Source: Vicia villosa
Lineage: Eukaryota; Streptophyta; Magnoliopsida; Fabales; Fabaceae
Assembly: GCF_029867415.1 (NCBI RefSeq)
Contig: NC_081184.1
Location: 109,479,360-109,543,359, forward strand
Direction of reading: 5' to 3'
DNA length: 64,000 nt
The stretch's first letter is position 1. Each line of letters begins with the position of its first letter. Shown here piece by piece: positions 1-12,640 of the stretch. A model generated the notes under the pieces. The model was not told the origin of the DNA, searched no databases, and worked only from the letters and a program-made list of their open reading frames with translations. The translations under genes were made by a program, and so were the position numbers.

Positions 1-1733
1 ACCAAACCGGAGAGTGATGGAACTCGTGTTTCAGGTCCTTCTGAACTTGGCTATTGATCCAAACCTACCTAAACATGTCCCAGGAGATGATTTATGGACT
101 TAGTTTGTTTTGAAACTAACTGCAAAATCAAACACGAAAATTAAAGTTTCTTGTAAATTTTTTAGTTTTGTGAAGTTTGTGAGCTATTCTTTGTGAACTA
201 TTTCGTGTGTCCTTTGTTGCTGAAGTGTTCATGTCATTTATAAGCAATATGAGTGCTGAAATCTTAAGCTACCAAGCTCTTGAGTGTCTTTGAACTTTTG
301 ATTTTTTTAATAATAAAAACTTTGAAAATCTTGGCCATGATTTCAATTTTCTTCACCCCTCTTGCCATAGGTCTTCTGTACCTCTATGCTGAAGAGTTTG
401 GATCAAACTTGGTGGCTCATGCTAAGGACAAAAGCCTTGAATCATTATCTTGAACCATTTCTTTTTTAATTTAACTTTAAATGAAATAAAATTAAATTAA
501 AAAAGAAATAAAAATGTCATGGGCCTAATGTTGGTCGTGGGAGCCCTTTAACATCATTAGAAACATGTTTGGATCATGAATGCTTGGCCTCTTTTGAAAA
601 AAAAACAATTTTGATCAATGCTAGTTTCATGCATTTTCCCAAAAAATAGCCAACTTCAACAAGGCATAAATCCCTCAATTTTGATCATATGAAGGAGTTC
701 TTGTACTTTTTAGAAACCTCAAGATGTCCTCTACAAGCTACTTTGGAAGCTTTTTTGCATTTGGAGAAGTTATCTTGATATTATGGGCTTTGACAAAAAA
801 CTGCTTTTTGTTGACTTTGAAAATGACCTATAATGTCTTGGCTCATATTTTCCAAATGGTAAATCCAATGACCATGGGACCAGTTTCATTTGAAAGATAA
901 TTGAATTTCCTTCAAAATAAGCTTTGGTTGGAATTTTTCGGATGAACGAGGAGAGAGTTATGGCCGGTCAAAGTTCAGTTGACTTTTTAGGAGAAAACCC
1001 TAATTTTGAAACTTAGAGTTTTGTCGATTTCTGAACTTTTCTTGATTAATTATGATCAACCATTGATCAAATGATGAATCTTTTGACAAAATATGGATGT
1101 TGACAAAAAATTGCATTTTTGACTGTCTGTTGACTTTTCGGTCAAACTGGTCGCCTGTTGACTGTTTGAGCTGCTGACTGTGTGTCCGAGCGAATCGAAG
1201 TTTGAAAATTTGTCTGGTGGTACTTTGAGACATATGGAGATCCATGAAATCCATTTGAGGTCTCAAAAAACTCGTTCTCCTGAAAAAAACAAAAACCCTA
1301 GTTAGGGACTGTTTGTGTAGGAGACAGTTAAGCGTACCTGATTTTTTGTGCAGTGTCGAGTCTCTGCTGATCATGTGATTATCAGAAGACTTCTAGAACA
1401 AAAATCTTGGAAATTTGAAATGCGAAAGATTGATTTGACTGATGGTACAAACACGGAGAATCGTGCTGTCAGCGGGTTTGACTGTTAACTGGCTGTCCGG
1501 GTATTATCATAGCAGTTAGAGGGAAAACTTAACAGTTAAAGTTAATTTTTTTTCTTTTTGGTTTTGTTGTGTTAATGGTGAAAAAATTATTTACATGATT
1601 TGTTAGAAAAACACAAACATAATAATTATATTGTACGCGAACGAAATTACCGATAATAATATTGAAAAGGATTTAATGCACAGAAATATAAATATTTAAC
1701 TAGCAGTAAACACACATAATATTATCTCGATAA

Positions 1734-2030
1734 TTAAACAACGGTACAACAGACAATACAATATTTAATACTGACAGTACAAATATTACATAAGAATATA
1801 GCGAACTGTACGACAAATATAATGAACGGTACGTTATTTGAAAGCGAAAGATACGACAAACTTTGAGTATGACGATTAAAAACCCATGCTATAAACAACA
1901 ATATATAGATGTACGGGAGTGCAAGCATCCCAGGTCCGCATTTTTCAGGACTATGCAGACATAAAAACGACATGATCACCAAAAAAACAGTGATGACAAC
2001 AAGAAAAAACGTATCCACCCACTTTGCCAT
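1734..2030 (-). CDS. Small putative membrane protein inside an LTR
   Basis: A 98-residue ORF. Residues ~7-26 (TFFLVVITVFLVIMSFLCLH) form a strong hydrophobic helix, and further hydrophobic stretches follow at ~35-52 and ~66-95, so it looks like a small protein with two to three membrane spans. A TATA box (minus strand, 2139-2132) lies about 100 bases upstream, followed by a pyrimidine-rich leader just before the ATG, which favours this start. I do not recognise the family. It lies in the LTR segment that the related LTR ending at 41926 lacks, so it may be acquired DNA or a chance ORF in U3. A and T richness makes hydrophobic ORFs easy to obtain by chance, so coding status is open. Confidence 0.3.
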   Translation of the reverse strand: MAKWVDTFFLVVITVFLVIMSFLCLHSPEKCGPGMLALPYIYILLFIAWVFNRHTQSLSYLSLSNNVPFIIFVVQFAIFLCNICTVSIKYCIVCCTVV

Positions 2031-2131
2031 TTTTTGCCGGGGAAGAAGAGGAAATAATTATGAGATAGTATGATAGAAAATTGGGGGGATGAGTGAAATT
2101 TGATATGAGATTTTATGGAAAAAATGAGGGG

Positions 2132-2139
2132 TATTTATA
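2132..2139 (-). promoter_or_regulatory. TATA box, minus strand
   Basis: The plus strand reads TATTTATA, giving TATAAATA followed by CCCC on the minus strand, a typical plant core promoter. It is placed to start transcription near 2105, upstream of the small ORF at 2030. It may equally be the LTR's own promoter. Confidence 0.5.
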
Positions 2140-2780
2140 GAGTGAAAAGAAGGATGGAGACGTTGGGAAATGAAGTGATACCGTACAAAAAAGGAAAGTT
2201 TGAATGATAGTAGGTTTTGAAAAAATATATGGTAGGGTTTGAAAAGAAAGATGTATAGAATAAAGCTAGGATTTGATTTGAAAGAAAGAGATTTGAAAAG
2301 AAAGAAAGAGATTTGAAAACAATAATATAGTATAAAAATTAGTGGGAAACAAAACCAATAATAATTTAATTGTTACCAGTACAGTCTGAATCCCCGGACT
2401 CTGCGCCTGCAAAATTTAATTCTGTACCAATTGCGTCAGTATCATTTATCTAAAAATAAATCTCAAATAAACAGTGTATGAAGTGATAAACAGTATTTGG
2501 CGTTTGTGTAAGAATAAATTCAACAGCGAACCAAAATACCGTACAAAAACATTCTAAAAACTGAGTATTCATAAAATCAGGATATTTATGAAATAAAATC
2601 CAAGATTATATAAAACTCCCAATTTTTAGACAGAAATCTGTTGCCTTCTCTTTGAAAAAAGATGCAGGCAAATTTTGGGGTATAACAGCGTCCTTGCCAC
2701 CGGAATCGAGCAACAAAGCGAATTCCGTCACATAGGAATCCAATGGAGAGTCAATAGAACGAGGAAAACAAAAGGAGGAC

Positions 2781-3896
2781 ATGGTGGAAGAGACGTATGA
2801 TACCAATTCGTCAGACAAACATGCTAAGGAAAACCCTAACAGTGGAACCAAGCATAACGAAGGCCACAATAGGGCAGAAAAGCCTAAAGCCGAGAAATTG
2901 TGGGTCGACATCATAAGGGGGAACAGGAATACGACAAATGGAGTGGCAATACAATATGTAGCACCCGTGATTGTGGATGGGAAAGCTGAAGTGGTACTGG
3001 AGGAAGAAGACATATTATCAGAAATCCGCTATTGGGAAACTTCGGCGATCATGTATGTCATTGGAGCAGACTTGAGGATGCACGCGGTTAAGAATTACAT
3101 GACTAAAATGTGGAACTTTGTAGCATTTCCTGAGATCTTCTACAATGATGAAGGGTATTTTATTCTGAAATTCAAAACAGAGAAGGATAGGAAGGTGGTT
3201 ATGATGAGAGGGCCTTATATGTTCCGCAACATGGCGATGGTAGTCTTGGAATGGAGAGATGACTTTTCAATGGAGAGAGATATGTTGAGAACCATACCAA
3301 TCTGGGTGAAATTACCCCAACTACCTCTCAAAATGTGGAGCCCTAAGAGTTTGGGAAGAATTGGAAGCTCCATAGGAAATCCAATGTTTACTGATGAATG
3401 TACGGCAGGTAAGTTGCGAGTTACATATGCCAGAATTCTTATAGAGGTAGATGTGACGCAGAAACTCTGTGAAGAAATTGCTATAAAGGATCATACAGGG
3501 AACATAAGACAGCAACGGGTAGAGTATGAATGGCGTCCTCAATACTGCGAACGATGCCAAAAAGTGGGGCATGTTTGTACCAATGAGGTGAAAATACCTG
3601 TGAAGAAGTGGATAGCCAAGCCTATAGAAACAGTTGTCGCAGCAGAAACTAGCAAGGCCATGGATACGGGAGAAGCATAAAAAGAGTGGCAAGATGGTCC
3701 AATACTCGAGCTACTGGAAAAAACCCCTGAACCCCTCTCAGACATGGGTCAGTGGACGGAAGTGAGTCGCAAAAGCAAAGGCACGGGAAGGAAAGCAAGA
3801 ACTGACCCACTAGGTATGCATACTGTCTGCCAAAATGGTTTTGATACCTTTGACGTTTTGAAAGACTCGAAGGTGCCTCCATGGGAGGAACCATGA
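2781..3896 (+). pseudogene. LINE ORF1, DUF4283/zinc-knuckle RNA-binding protein, one stop
   Basis: The ORF1 product would coat LINE RNA. The N-terminal ~60 residues are hydrophilic. Residues ~75-230 carry the DUF4283-like fold, with a short FVAFPEIFYNDEGYFILKF-type strand and a WVKLPQLPLKMW motif. A CCHC-type knuckle (CERCQKVGHVC) lies near residue 255. A TAA at 3678-3680 interrupts the frame at codon 300. The same frame then continues to a TGA at 3894-3896, giving 371 codons. That stop overlaps the ATG of ORF2 (ATGA at 3893). One stop makes this copy inactive unless read through. Confidence 0.85.
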
Positions 3897-6800
3897 TCTT
3901 ATCATGGAACGTACGGGGGCTGGACAGGATAGCAAAGAACAAAGAGGTTAGCTCCCGCCTCTTTAAATTGAATCCGAGAGTAGCTATCCTTGTGGAAACA
4001 CGAGTATGACATAATAATTTTGAGAAATGCAAGAAACGGATGGACAAAAAGTGGCAGGTTATAGAGAACTACGACCGACACGTAAATGGTAGAATCTGGA
4101 TACTATGGGATGGCAACAGAATAGAGGTAAGGAAAATTTCCTGCATAGAGCAATTGATCCACTCTGGAGTTTATGATCTTGATGGCAGTTTCGTTCAATG
4201 GCTAACAGCGATTTATGCATCAAATAAACTTGAGGAGAGGAAAAAACTTTGGTTGGATATTGAAGACATTGCAACAAATCAACAAGGTGCTTGGAGTCTC
4301 ATGGGCGATTTCAACAATGTCCTGAACATTGACGACAGAATTGGCGGCAGAGAGGTACAGGAATCAGAATTTGTTGACCTCCGGGATATGATGGATAAGC
4401 TCGGTATGTTTGATGTGGATAGAAAAGGGGACAGGTACACTTGGTTCAATAACCACGTAGAGGGGGCAATTTACTCGTGCATTGATAAAGTTATAACAAA
4501 TATAGAATGGCTGCAGCAGAATATTAATAGGACACTACATGTATTGAAGTCGGGAGCATCGGATCATTCTATGTTGTGTATCAAAGACGATGAGGAAATT
4601 AAGATAGGGATAAAAAAATTCAAATTCATCAACCATGTGACTGAATTAGATGGATAACAGCATGCGGTCACTGCTAGTTGGAGTAAACCTATGGGAGGGG
4701 ATCAAAATAGCATGTTGTGGAAAAAATTGGCCAGAATTAAAACTGTTCTTAGGGAGATGAGCAAGCCTTTGATGAGCATAGGGAATCAAATTGAGACTGC
4801 AAGACTTGAGCTGACCGAGGCACAGAACAAGCTGCACCAAGATCGGATGAATGCGCAACTGATTGTGAAGGTGAAGAATGACACAGAGGCACTACTCAAA
4901 CTGCAGGATATAGAGGAGAAAATCCTTCGGCAAAGGGCAAAAGTTGATTGGATTCGACTCGGAGACGGAAACAACGCTTTTTTTCATGCCTCGATCAAAA
5001 GTAAGCAGAAGCTGTGTGGCTTTAAAATTTTGAGAAAGGATGATGGGACTGTACTGACAACACAAGCAGACATCTCAACAGAGGTTCTTCAGTTTTATGG
5101 GAAGCTGCTAGGTGAAGCACACGAGAACTTAACTGGAGTTGATATTGTCGCACTCAGGAGAGGACCGCAACTTAATAGAATGCAAAGAACTGAATTGGTG
5201 CAACAGGTGACCATTGGAGAAATTGAAAAAGCCCTTAAAAGTATAGGTGATCTTAAGGCACCGGGGGTTGACGGCTTTGGTGCCAAGTTTTTCAAGGCGT
5301 CTTGGAATACTGTTAAAGAAGATGTTCTAAATGTTGTGCTTAGGTTTTTCTGGAATGGTGAATTCGATAAAAAATTCAACAGAACACTGGTTACCTTGAT
5401 ACCAAAACATGATCAAGCGGACAAAATGAAGGACTATAGGCCAATCTCGTGTTGTACGACGGTGTACAAAATTATCTCCAAAGTTATGGCAAACAGGCTG
5501 AGTAGGGTGCTGTGTAGTATTGTTAGCAATCATCAGGCTGCATTCGTGCCAGGGAAAAAAGTTCACGATCACATACTTCTTGCATATGAACTCATTAAAG
5601 GATATAGCCAAAGAGGGGGTATGCCGAGATGCATGATTCAAATGGATATTCAGAAGGCGTATGACTCCGTTGATTGGAACTCATTGCAACTTATCATGGC
5701 AGAGGTTGGATTTCCTAGAAAATTTGTTGGGTGGATAATGAATGTTGTACAAACTGTGACGTATCAGTTTAATGTAAACGGGATCTATACTAAAGAGATG
5801 GCTGCTCGGAGAGGTCTTAGGCAAGGGGACCCTATCTCCCCCTTGATTTTTGTCGTCGTCATGGAATATTTGCACAGGAAGGTAAATGTGCTTAGTAGTA
5901 TTCCAAATTTTAAATTTCATGGAAAGTGTGAAAAGTTACAGATCATTGATATAAGCTTTGCGGATGACCTTTTGTTATTTTCAAGGGGTGATGCAATATC
6001 AGTAAAACTTGTCATGGAAAAATTCAATGAGTTTTCGCAATCTACCGGTTTATTTGTCAACCCACAAAAGTGTAAGGTTTACTGTGGTGGTATGAATGCA
6101 GATGAAGAGGAGCACCTAGAAGGTATCACAGGTTTCGCTAGAGGGCCTTTACCGTTCAGATATCTGGGAATCCCGATGACTAGTCGAAAACTAAGTAATG
6201 CTCATTGTACAAGACTTGTGGATAAAATTCTGACTAGGATAAAACACTGGAGTGCTCACTTGTTGAGCTATTTAGGCAGGGTTCAGCTATTGCGCAGTGT
6301 CGTGTTTGCGACCACAAGTTATTGGATGCAGTGTATGCCTCTTCCAAAAGGTGTGATAAAAAGGCTAGAGTCTATGTGCAGGTCTTTTCTGTGGACGGGC
6401 AAAAGCGGTATCACGAGAAAAAGCCCTGTTGCGTGGAGTAAGGTGTGCCTACCAAAAAATCAAGGAGGTCTGAATCTATTTAATTTTCAGATATGGAACA
6501 ACGCGTGCATGATCAAACTCCTTTGGAGAATTAGCAAGAAAGAAGACAGCTTATGGATACAATGGGTCCATACTTACTATATAAAAAATGACAGCATCAT
6601 GACAGTGCCAATCAAGAGATCTTGTTCGTGGATCTTGAAAGGAATACTGAAGCAGCGAGAAAAAGTGCATGAAAAGTTGCAGTGGACCGATATGCTTACA
6701 ATACCGACACTTCAAATTGGAAAGGTTTATTATGGGCTGTTGGAACCGCAACCGATGGTGTCGTGGAGGAAGCTTTTTTTCAATAATGATGCTCGACCAA

Positions 6801-7240
6801 GGGCCTTATTTATCTTATGGCTAGCATGTCATAATCGCTTAGCCACTAAAGATAGGTTGCAAAAGTTTGGAATGTTAGAAAATGCCCGCTGCGAGTTCTG
6901 TGATGAGGATGAATCCATCCAGCATCTGCTTTTTGCGTGTGGGTGTATGCGCAACATCTGGAAAAAAGTTCTGATTTGGCTAGAGATAGAACACAACCCG
7001 AACAGTTGGATGCAAGAATTGTCATGGATAGAAGCTATGAGCAAGAGTAAAAGTTGGCGAAATAGTTTTCTTAAAACAGCTTTTGCGGAAACAGTGTACA
7101 GTTGTTGGAGATACAGGAATAATAAAGTATATGGTAAGGGGTACACAATAAATATAGCGGAAGAAATTATAGATACGGTAGTGCATCGCTTGTGGATGAG
7201 GGAGAAATATAGAGAGCACATTGCTCAACTTATGATTTAA
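3893..7240 (+). pseudogene. LINE ORF2, endonuclease-reverse transcriptase, two stops
   Basis: One frame of 1116 codons from the ATG overlapping the ORF1 stop. The N-terminus (LSWNVRGLDR) and later GDFNNVL and SDHS motifs are those of the APE-type endonuclease. The reverse transcriptase follows with KAPGVDGF, YRPISCC, IQMDIQKAYDSVDW, GLRQGDPISP and the catalytic FADD at 5957-5968 (residues 689-692). The C-terminal zinc-binding region contains CEFC and HLLFAC. No RNase H domain is seen after it. In-frame stops are at 4007-4009 and 4655-4657; no frameshift is evident. The copy is therefore dead but only lightly damaged. Confidence 0.9.
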
Positions 7241-7310
7241 TTTGTTTGTTTTGTTCGTTATCAAACTGGACCCTCGGGGTCGTTTTGTACTATATGTAAT
7301 ATTTTTTTAA

Positions 7311-7435
7311 GTAAAATTTGTTAAAAAGTTGCTTTTATAAAAAATTGTTTTAAAAAATAAGTGAAAATTTTAATTAAAAGATAAAAAAAAACTTATTAAT
7401 CTATTAAAAAAATGAAGAAAAAAATATTAATAAAA
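7311..7435. other. A/T-rich spacer
   Basis: A- and T-rich sequence between the LINE 3' end and the GC-rich block; nothing further recognised. Confidence 0.5.
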
Positions 7436-7606
7436 ATAGACGGGCAAGCCCGCCGCCCACCAACCTGCCATCTTGGCGGGGCGGGCATGATTTTTGTGCC
7501 CATTTCACTTGGCGGGCATGCCTGTCCCGCTCATTTTTTGACGGGCTTAAGGCGGGGCGGGCGGCGGACGGGGCGGGAAGCCCGTTTTGCCACCCCTACT
7601 TCTATT
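7436..7606 (-). mobile_element. GC-rich block, possible end of a non-autonomous hAT-like element
   Basis: About 170 bases of G/C-rich repeats (gcgggc, cccgcc) in otherwise AT-rich DNA. Read on the minus strand from 7606 it begins AGGGGTGGCAAAACGGG, which resembles the terminal sequence of hAT-like elements common in plants. The matching left terminal repeat and an 8-bp TSD were not found, so it may be a truncated copy. The overlapping 71-residue ORF (7412-7627) is a by-product of the G/C-rich composition. Confidence 0.4.
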
Positions 7607-8617
7607 CCTACTAAGATTAACACATAGAACTAACACATTACACATGTACTCTACTTTTAAAAAAATTTAATATAGTAATTACAATAAATATAATTAATGA
7701 TATTAAATTTTGAAATTATGGTAAGAAACTATTTATATATGTTACAATTACAAAAAAAAAATTGATCCAATAATTTGTTTATATGAAAAAGCTATATTTA
7801 TGCTCCAAATATAAATAAAAATAAGTATTTTTTAAAAATAAAAAGCTTTCATGTGCAAATAATTTTGTCTTTTTATTTTTTCATTCTTATTATAATTTTT
7901 AACAAATGCGCGTAAGCGTAACACACCAGTACCCGTTCGAACGCATGGTAACCAGGCTAAGATTTGTGCGAGCGCACATGTTATTATATTTTTTGTACAA
8001 ATAAATAAATAAAATTAGATATTTTTAAAATAATATATGAATCCAAACACGTGAAAATTGTATTGTTTTAAAATTATTTGTCTTGCTAAGTTTTAATTAA
8101 TATAGCCTATAATTTTATTTTTATTTTATATGAGATTATGGCTTGGTTTAAATAAAGAAGAAGAATATTTTCACAATTATTCTATTATTAGTTTACAATA
8201 TATAAAGACTTTATAAAAATTTAGTAATGTATTAAATAAAGGACAATTAGATGTTAAATATGAGAATCGCATAAAAAATAATTATATAATTATAAAATGG
8301 AACAAGATGGTTTATTACTATGCATAAAATAATATATATAGTTTTCAATCTACGAGTTGATAGAAGAATCGAATATTTTATTTGCATCAAATTTTTAAAA
8401 TGTGTATAGGCCGAAGATAATCAATTTATATAATTAAATTAATAATCATACAATTTTTTTTGGATATAAATAAGTAATATATGAATAAATAGTATCAAAA
8501 TTATATGGTATTTTGTATTAATCATACAATTTGTTTCTCATTAATTAAATTTTAAATTTTAAAAGGAACAAGTTCATCAACGATCAAAATTTATTTATTT
8601 ATCTATATATAATATTT
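7607..8617. other. AT-rich intergenic DNA
   Basis: No credible ORF, RNA gene or element ends. It contains the first copy of a dispersed motif with a GCGAACGCA-like core near 7905-7975 (listed separately). Confidence 0.6.
7905..7975. repeat. Dispersed GC-rich motif, copy 1 of 3
   Basis: Contains acaccagtacccgttcgaac followed by gcatggtaacca. It aligns with copies at 10190-10240 and 10635-10692 (shared skeleton ACCACA.TACC.GTGCGAAC.CAC). Family unknown. Confidence 0.5.
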
Positions 8618-9509
8618 AGGGAAAGGTTAACATAGTGAACTATATATGTTGGTGAAGTAAAATGTAACCATTAGTGAAGTAAAATGTAACCATTGATTTA
8701 ATATTAAATCTACAATGGTTAAGATTGAATACAGGTAACTTGCTTATCAAATCCTTTAAAAACAAACACATTATAATTAAACCCTACATTTATAATTTAT
8801 TTGTAATTAAACCCTAATATAATATGTGTCTTTTTTCGACAAATATGTGTGTGTTAAACTATAATATTAATAACTAAAAGCATCAAATAGTAATATATAC
8901 ATAATAATTTTAGTGTTAGATCATAAAAAAATTATCGTTGAATTTGTTTTGTTCATATAATCATATGATATATGATTAAGAATTTTATAAAAAAAAAATT
9001 ATAATCATTTTACCGTAAATCTAAGATATATGAATAATTGTAAAGTTTGTGAGTGTGTTGGGTGGACAAAATATGAGAGGAATAAAAGCTTCGGAATAAA
9101 AGTTTCATGAGTTTTAATGGAATAAAAGTTTCATGAGTTTTAATGGGTTTCATGAGTTTTTATAGTTAAGCTTAATGTGTTTTGAGAGGAAGAGATGAAG
9201 ATTTATGTTTTATTATTTACTAATAAACATTTTTACCCTAAAAGCAATATTTGTCTGTGTAGTATATCAGAATTTTTTATCGTCAAACTATATCAATGAT
9301 CAATATATTGTACGTCAAAAAAAAAGTCATGTAATATAATAATCAACTAAGCTGTGTTGGGAATTTATATAAATTGTAAGAATTTTCAAAGTAATTACAT
9401 AAAGTTTATGGGTTTTTGTTGAAATTGAAAAAAACTAGTTTAGTAGGTAATTTTGTAGTTCACCATGATGAACTAATAAATAATGCTCACCATGTTAACC
9501 TTCACCTAT
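8618..9509. mobile_element. Candidate TIR DNA transposon, non-coding
   Basis: The left end GGGAAAGGTTAACATAGTG (about 8621) is an imperfect inverted repeat of the right end, which on the minus strand reads GGTGAAGGTTAACATGGTG (about 9509). Just inside the left end is a short direct duplication of ggtgaagtaaaatgtaacca-like sequence (8650-8695). The interior is AT-rich and non-coding. A clean TSD was not found, so the superfamily is undecided. Confidence 0.45.
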
Positions 9510-9670
9510 AAAATAATTGAAATATTAAAATTTAAAACCTTAATGGAGTCAAGTCCATCCAAATACGAAAAAATACAGGCTAATAATTAAAATTTATGTA
9601 TGCAACTATAATATTAGTTGAATAAATATTTGATGTAAATATGTGAAAAATAATAGTGATCCAAATATGA

Positions 9671-9788
<118 letters not shown>

Positions 9789-10189
9789 TAAATTAATTTA
9801 AATATTCAAATACGAAAATCTTAATTTTTTTTTTGTAAATGGGAACAAATTTTGTATTGATCCAAATATTTTTAAAAATAATGTTAAAACAAAAGTAATT
9901 TTTACATACACAAAAATATTTGAATAATAACAGGAAGTTCCTGATCAAAATGTTGATTAATAACATGAACGATTTTTGAACTCAAGTATATAACACATGC
10001 TCTAATCATGTTAGAAATCATAATTTTATTTAATAAAGGTATTGACCACAATTTTATTTGAATTTTTTCAATATCTATCATTCTAAATTTACATGAAAAA
10101 ATATAAGATAAAATATAGACACTAATTTATTCTATTTTAAAATTATAAATATTTTTGGTATACAATTTAATCTTTTACATTTTAAAAAC

Positions 10190-10240
10190 ATAAGTGCGCG
10201 CACCACAATACCTGTGCGAACACACGATTACCGATATGAA
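10190..10240. repeat. Dispersed GC-rich motif, copy 2 of 3
   Basis: Reads gcgcgcaccacaatacctgt then gcgaacacacgattacc, matching copies near 7905 and 10635. Confidence 0.5.
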
Positions 10241-10634
10241 ACACACATAGGAATAACTGTTGATTCGAATGTTTTTATATATGAAATAAATTATAGAAAC
10301 CGAATTATTGTCTATTTTAAAAATATTAAACTACTTTGATTAGGAATAATTAATAAATTATTTGATTTTTATTTATTTCATCACAATACCTTATTTTTTC
10401 AAATTTCTAAATAATTGACGACAACTTAACATAGTACATCAGTACTCTTGCAAACATGTATTGATATTATATGTGCATATGATATTGATATTAAGTTATT
10501 GATTTAAATATTGAATAATAACGAGAACAAGTTTATTATTGATTTTAATATTTTTATAAATAATTCCAAAACAAAAATTTTAATATATAGGAATAATTAT
10601 ATTTTGATTCAAATATTTGTTTTTATTATTTACA

Positions 10635-10692
10635 TTTTGAAAACAAAAGCGTTCGTACCACACTGGTATCCATGCGAACGCACAGATATCCC
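10635..10692. repeat. Dispersed GC-rich motif, copy 3 of 3
   Basis: Reads cgtaccacactggtatccat then gcgaacgcacagatatccc, matching the other two copies. Confidence 0.5.
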
Positions 10693-11039
10693 ACTAATTA
10701 TTATAGTAAAAGCATGAATATCTTCATCATGTTGGGATGGATTCCACTGTAGCACAACCTTATTTCTTGTAAATAAGATATTATATTCCTCTGACTCAAA
10801 TCCATTTTACACTTAAGAGTACCTCATTAGGTAACTAGAATAGAACAGCATCATTTATGTCATGAGTTACTATTTTATGTTACACAATTTTTGTATTTTT
10901 TAAAACATCTATTAGACTAATATTGTTTTTATTTAATAGATCATGTCCCATGCTTATCCCATTCAACTTCTATAAAATCTTTATTATTTCCATTCAGTAT
11001 GTCTGAACATTCACTTTCAATTTGGGATAGAAACTAATC

Positions 11040-11041
<2 letters not shown>

Positions 11042-11101
<60 letters not shown>
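11042..11101. repeat. (AT)n microsatellite, left of MITE
   Basis: Uninterrupted AT repeat ending directly at the MITE terminus. Confidence 0.95.
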
Positions 11102-11104
<3 letters not shown>

Positions 11105-11287
11105 AGCATATCAAGTGAGAGCATTTTTAAATGAGAGATGAGAGGAAGAAATATCAACTATTGGATTCATCAAGAAAGAGAATGTAATAGTCTCATTAAT
11201 GTATTAACATTCTCTCTCTTGATGAATCCAATGGTTGATATTTCTCCCTCTCATGTCTCATTTAAAAATGCTCTCACTTGATATGCT

Positions 11288-11290
<3 letters not shown>
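11102..11290. mobile_element. Hairpin MITE, TA-flanked
   Basis: A 189-base element whose ends are near-perfect inverted repeats over at least 40 bases (GGGAGCATATCAAGTGAGAG at both termini). TA lies on each side (11100-11101 and 11291-11292), as expected of Tc1/mariner-type (Stowaway-like) MITEs, though the surrounding AT array makes the TSD uninformative. No coding capacity. Confidence 0.85.

Positions 11291-11368
<78 letters not shown>
11291..11368. repeat. (AT)n microsatellite between two MITEs
   Basis: Uninterrupted AT repeat joining two different MITEs. Confidence 0.95.
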
Positions 11369-11371
<3 letters not shown>

Positions 11372-11559
11372 GAGGGATATTCTTACTCCAGGAGTAAGTT
11401 ATTAACACTTACTCCAAATCTGGATCATTGATAATAAGTAATGATTTTCTCTCTCCACATTTAATTACTTAATATTTTTAACCATTAGATTGAGAAGAAT
11501 CAATGATCCAGATTTGGAGTAAGTGTAAATAACTTACTCCTGGAGTAAGAATATCCCTC

Positions 11560-11562
<3 letters not shown>
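11369..11562. mobile_element. Second hairpin MITE, different family
   Basis: A 194-base element with long inverted ends: GAGGAGGGATATTCTTACTC at the left and its complement at the right, followed by a further paired block containing ccaaatctggatcattgat. Unrelated in sequence to the MITE at 11102. Confidence 0.85.

Positions 11563-11630
<68 letters not shown>
11563..11630. repeat. (AT)n microsatellite, right of second MITE
   Basis: AT repeat starting at the MITE terminus. Confidence 0.95.
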
Positions 11631-12342
<712 letters not shown>

Positions 12343-12347
12343 TATAA

Positions 12348-12375
12348 TATATATATGCGCGCACGAGCGCGCGCC
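12348..12375. repeat. Alternating purine-pyrimidine tract (AT then GC)
   Basis: atatatatgcgcgcacgagc followed by gcgcgc: an almost perfectly alternating run, capable of Z-DNA formation under supercoiling. Confidence 0.6.
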
Positions 12376-12529
12376 AAAATAAAATATAATACATATTTAT
12401 ATATTAATAGAAAGTATATAAGGATTTGTCGATGGAGGATTAAGGTTTTGGTTTGACGGTGGTCTTTTATTGGTAATATTACATATTCCAATTCTAATTT
12501 CTACGACTTTTGTAAAGATCTGCTATTCT

Positions 12530-12640
12530 TTCTGTCGTAGTTCAATTGGTTTATAATCTTGCTCTTTTGTAACCGATTCAAGAATTTTTAATTCTCAATT
12601 CAATATATCCCTTGCTTACTAAAAAAAAATATAAGGACTT
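12530..12640 (+). mobile_element. Possible tRNA-derived SINE fragment
   Basis: gtagttcaattggttta resembles a pol III A box, and about 35 bases on accgattcaagaatt resembles a degenerate B box. A short A-rich tail (ctaaaaaaaaata) follows. No TSD was identified and the B box is weak. Confidence 0.3.

Larger units (their letters stand above)
1..2687 (-). mobile_element. Ogre/Tat-like LTR, partial (runs off the left edge)
   Basis: The plus strand ends at 2687 with AATTTTGGGGTATAACA, the reverse complement of an LTR start TGTTATACCCC. This closely resembles the starts of the other long LTRs here (TGTCATACCCC). Positions ~340-1480 are recognisably similar to 40860-41890 and more weakly to 60400-61460, all in the same orientation: each has a passage about a gagctttggttg-type block followed by blocks rich in gttgact. 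The 5' part of this LTR (~1500-2687) has no counterpart in the related LTR ending at 41926. The other end, and therefore the TSD, lies outside the window. It may be a solo LTR or one LTR of a full element. Confidence 0.7.
2688..7310 (+). mobile_element. LINE (L1-type non-LTR retrotransposon), decayed
   Basis: Two ORFs in the usual plant L1 order: ORF1 with a DUF4283-like domain and a zinc knuckle, then ORF2 with endonuclease, reverse transcriptase and a C-terminal zinc-binding region. ORF1 appears to start at its natural N-terminus with a short A-rich leader (2740-2780), so the copy is near full length. Its left edge abuts the LTR ending at 2687, which probably inserted into or next to its 5' end. 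The 3' UTR runs past the ORF2 stop at 7240; the end near 7310 is approximate and no clear poly-A tail or TSD was found. Confidence 0.85.

Noticed and set aside
2606..3013. 135-codon minus ORF
   Set aside because: Antisense shadow of LINE ORF1 crossing the LTR boundary.
7412..7627. 71-codon ORF as a gene
   Set aside because: G/C-rich repeat composition; no start context or family.
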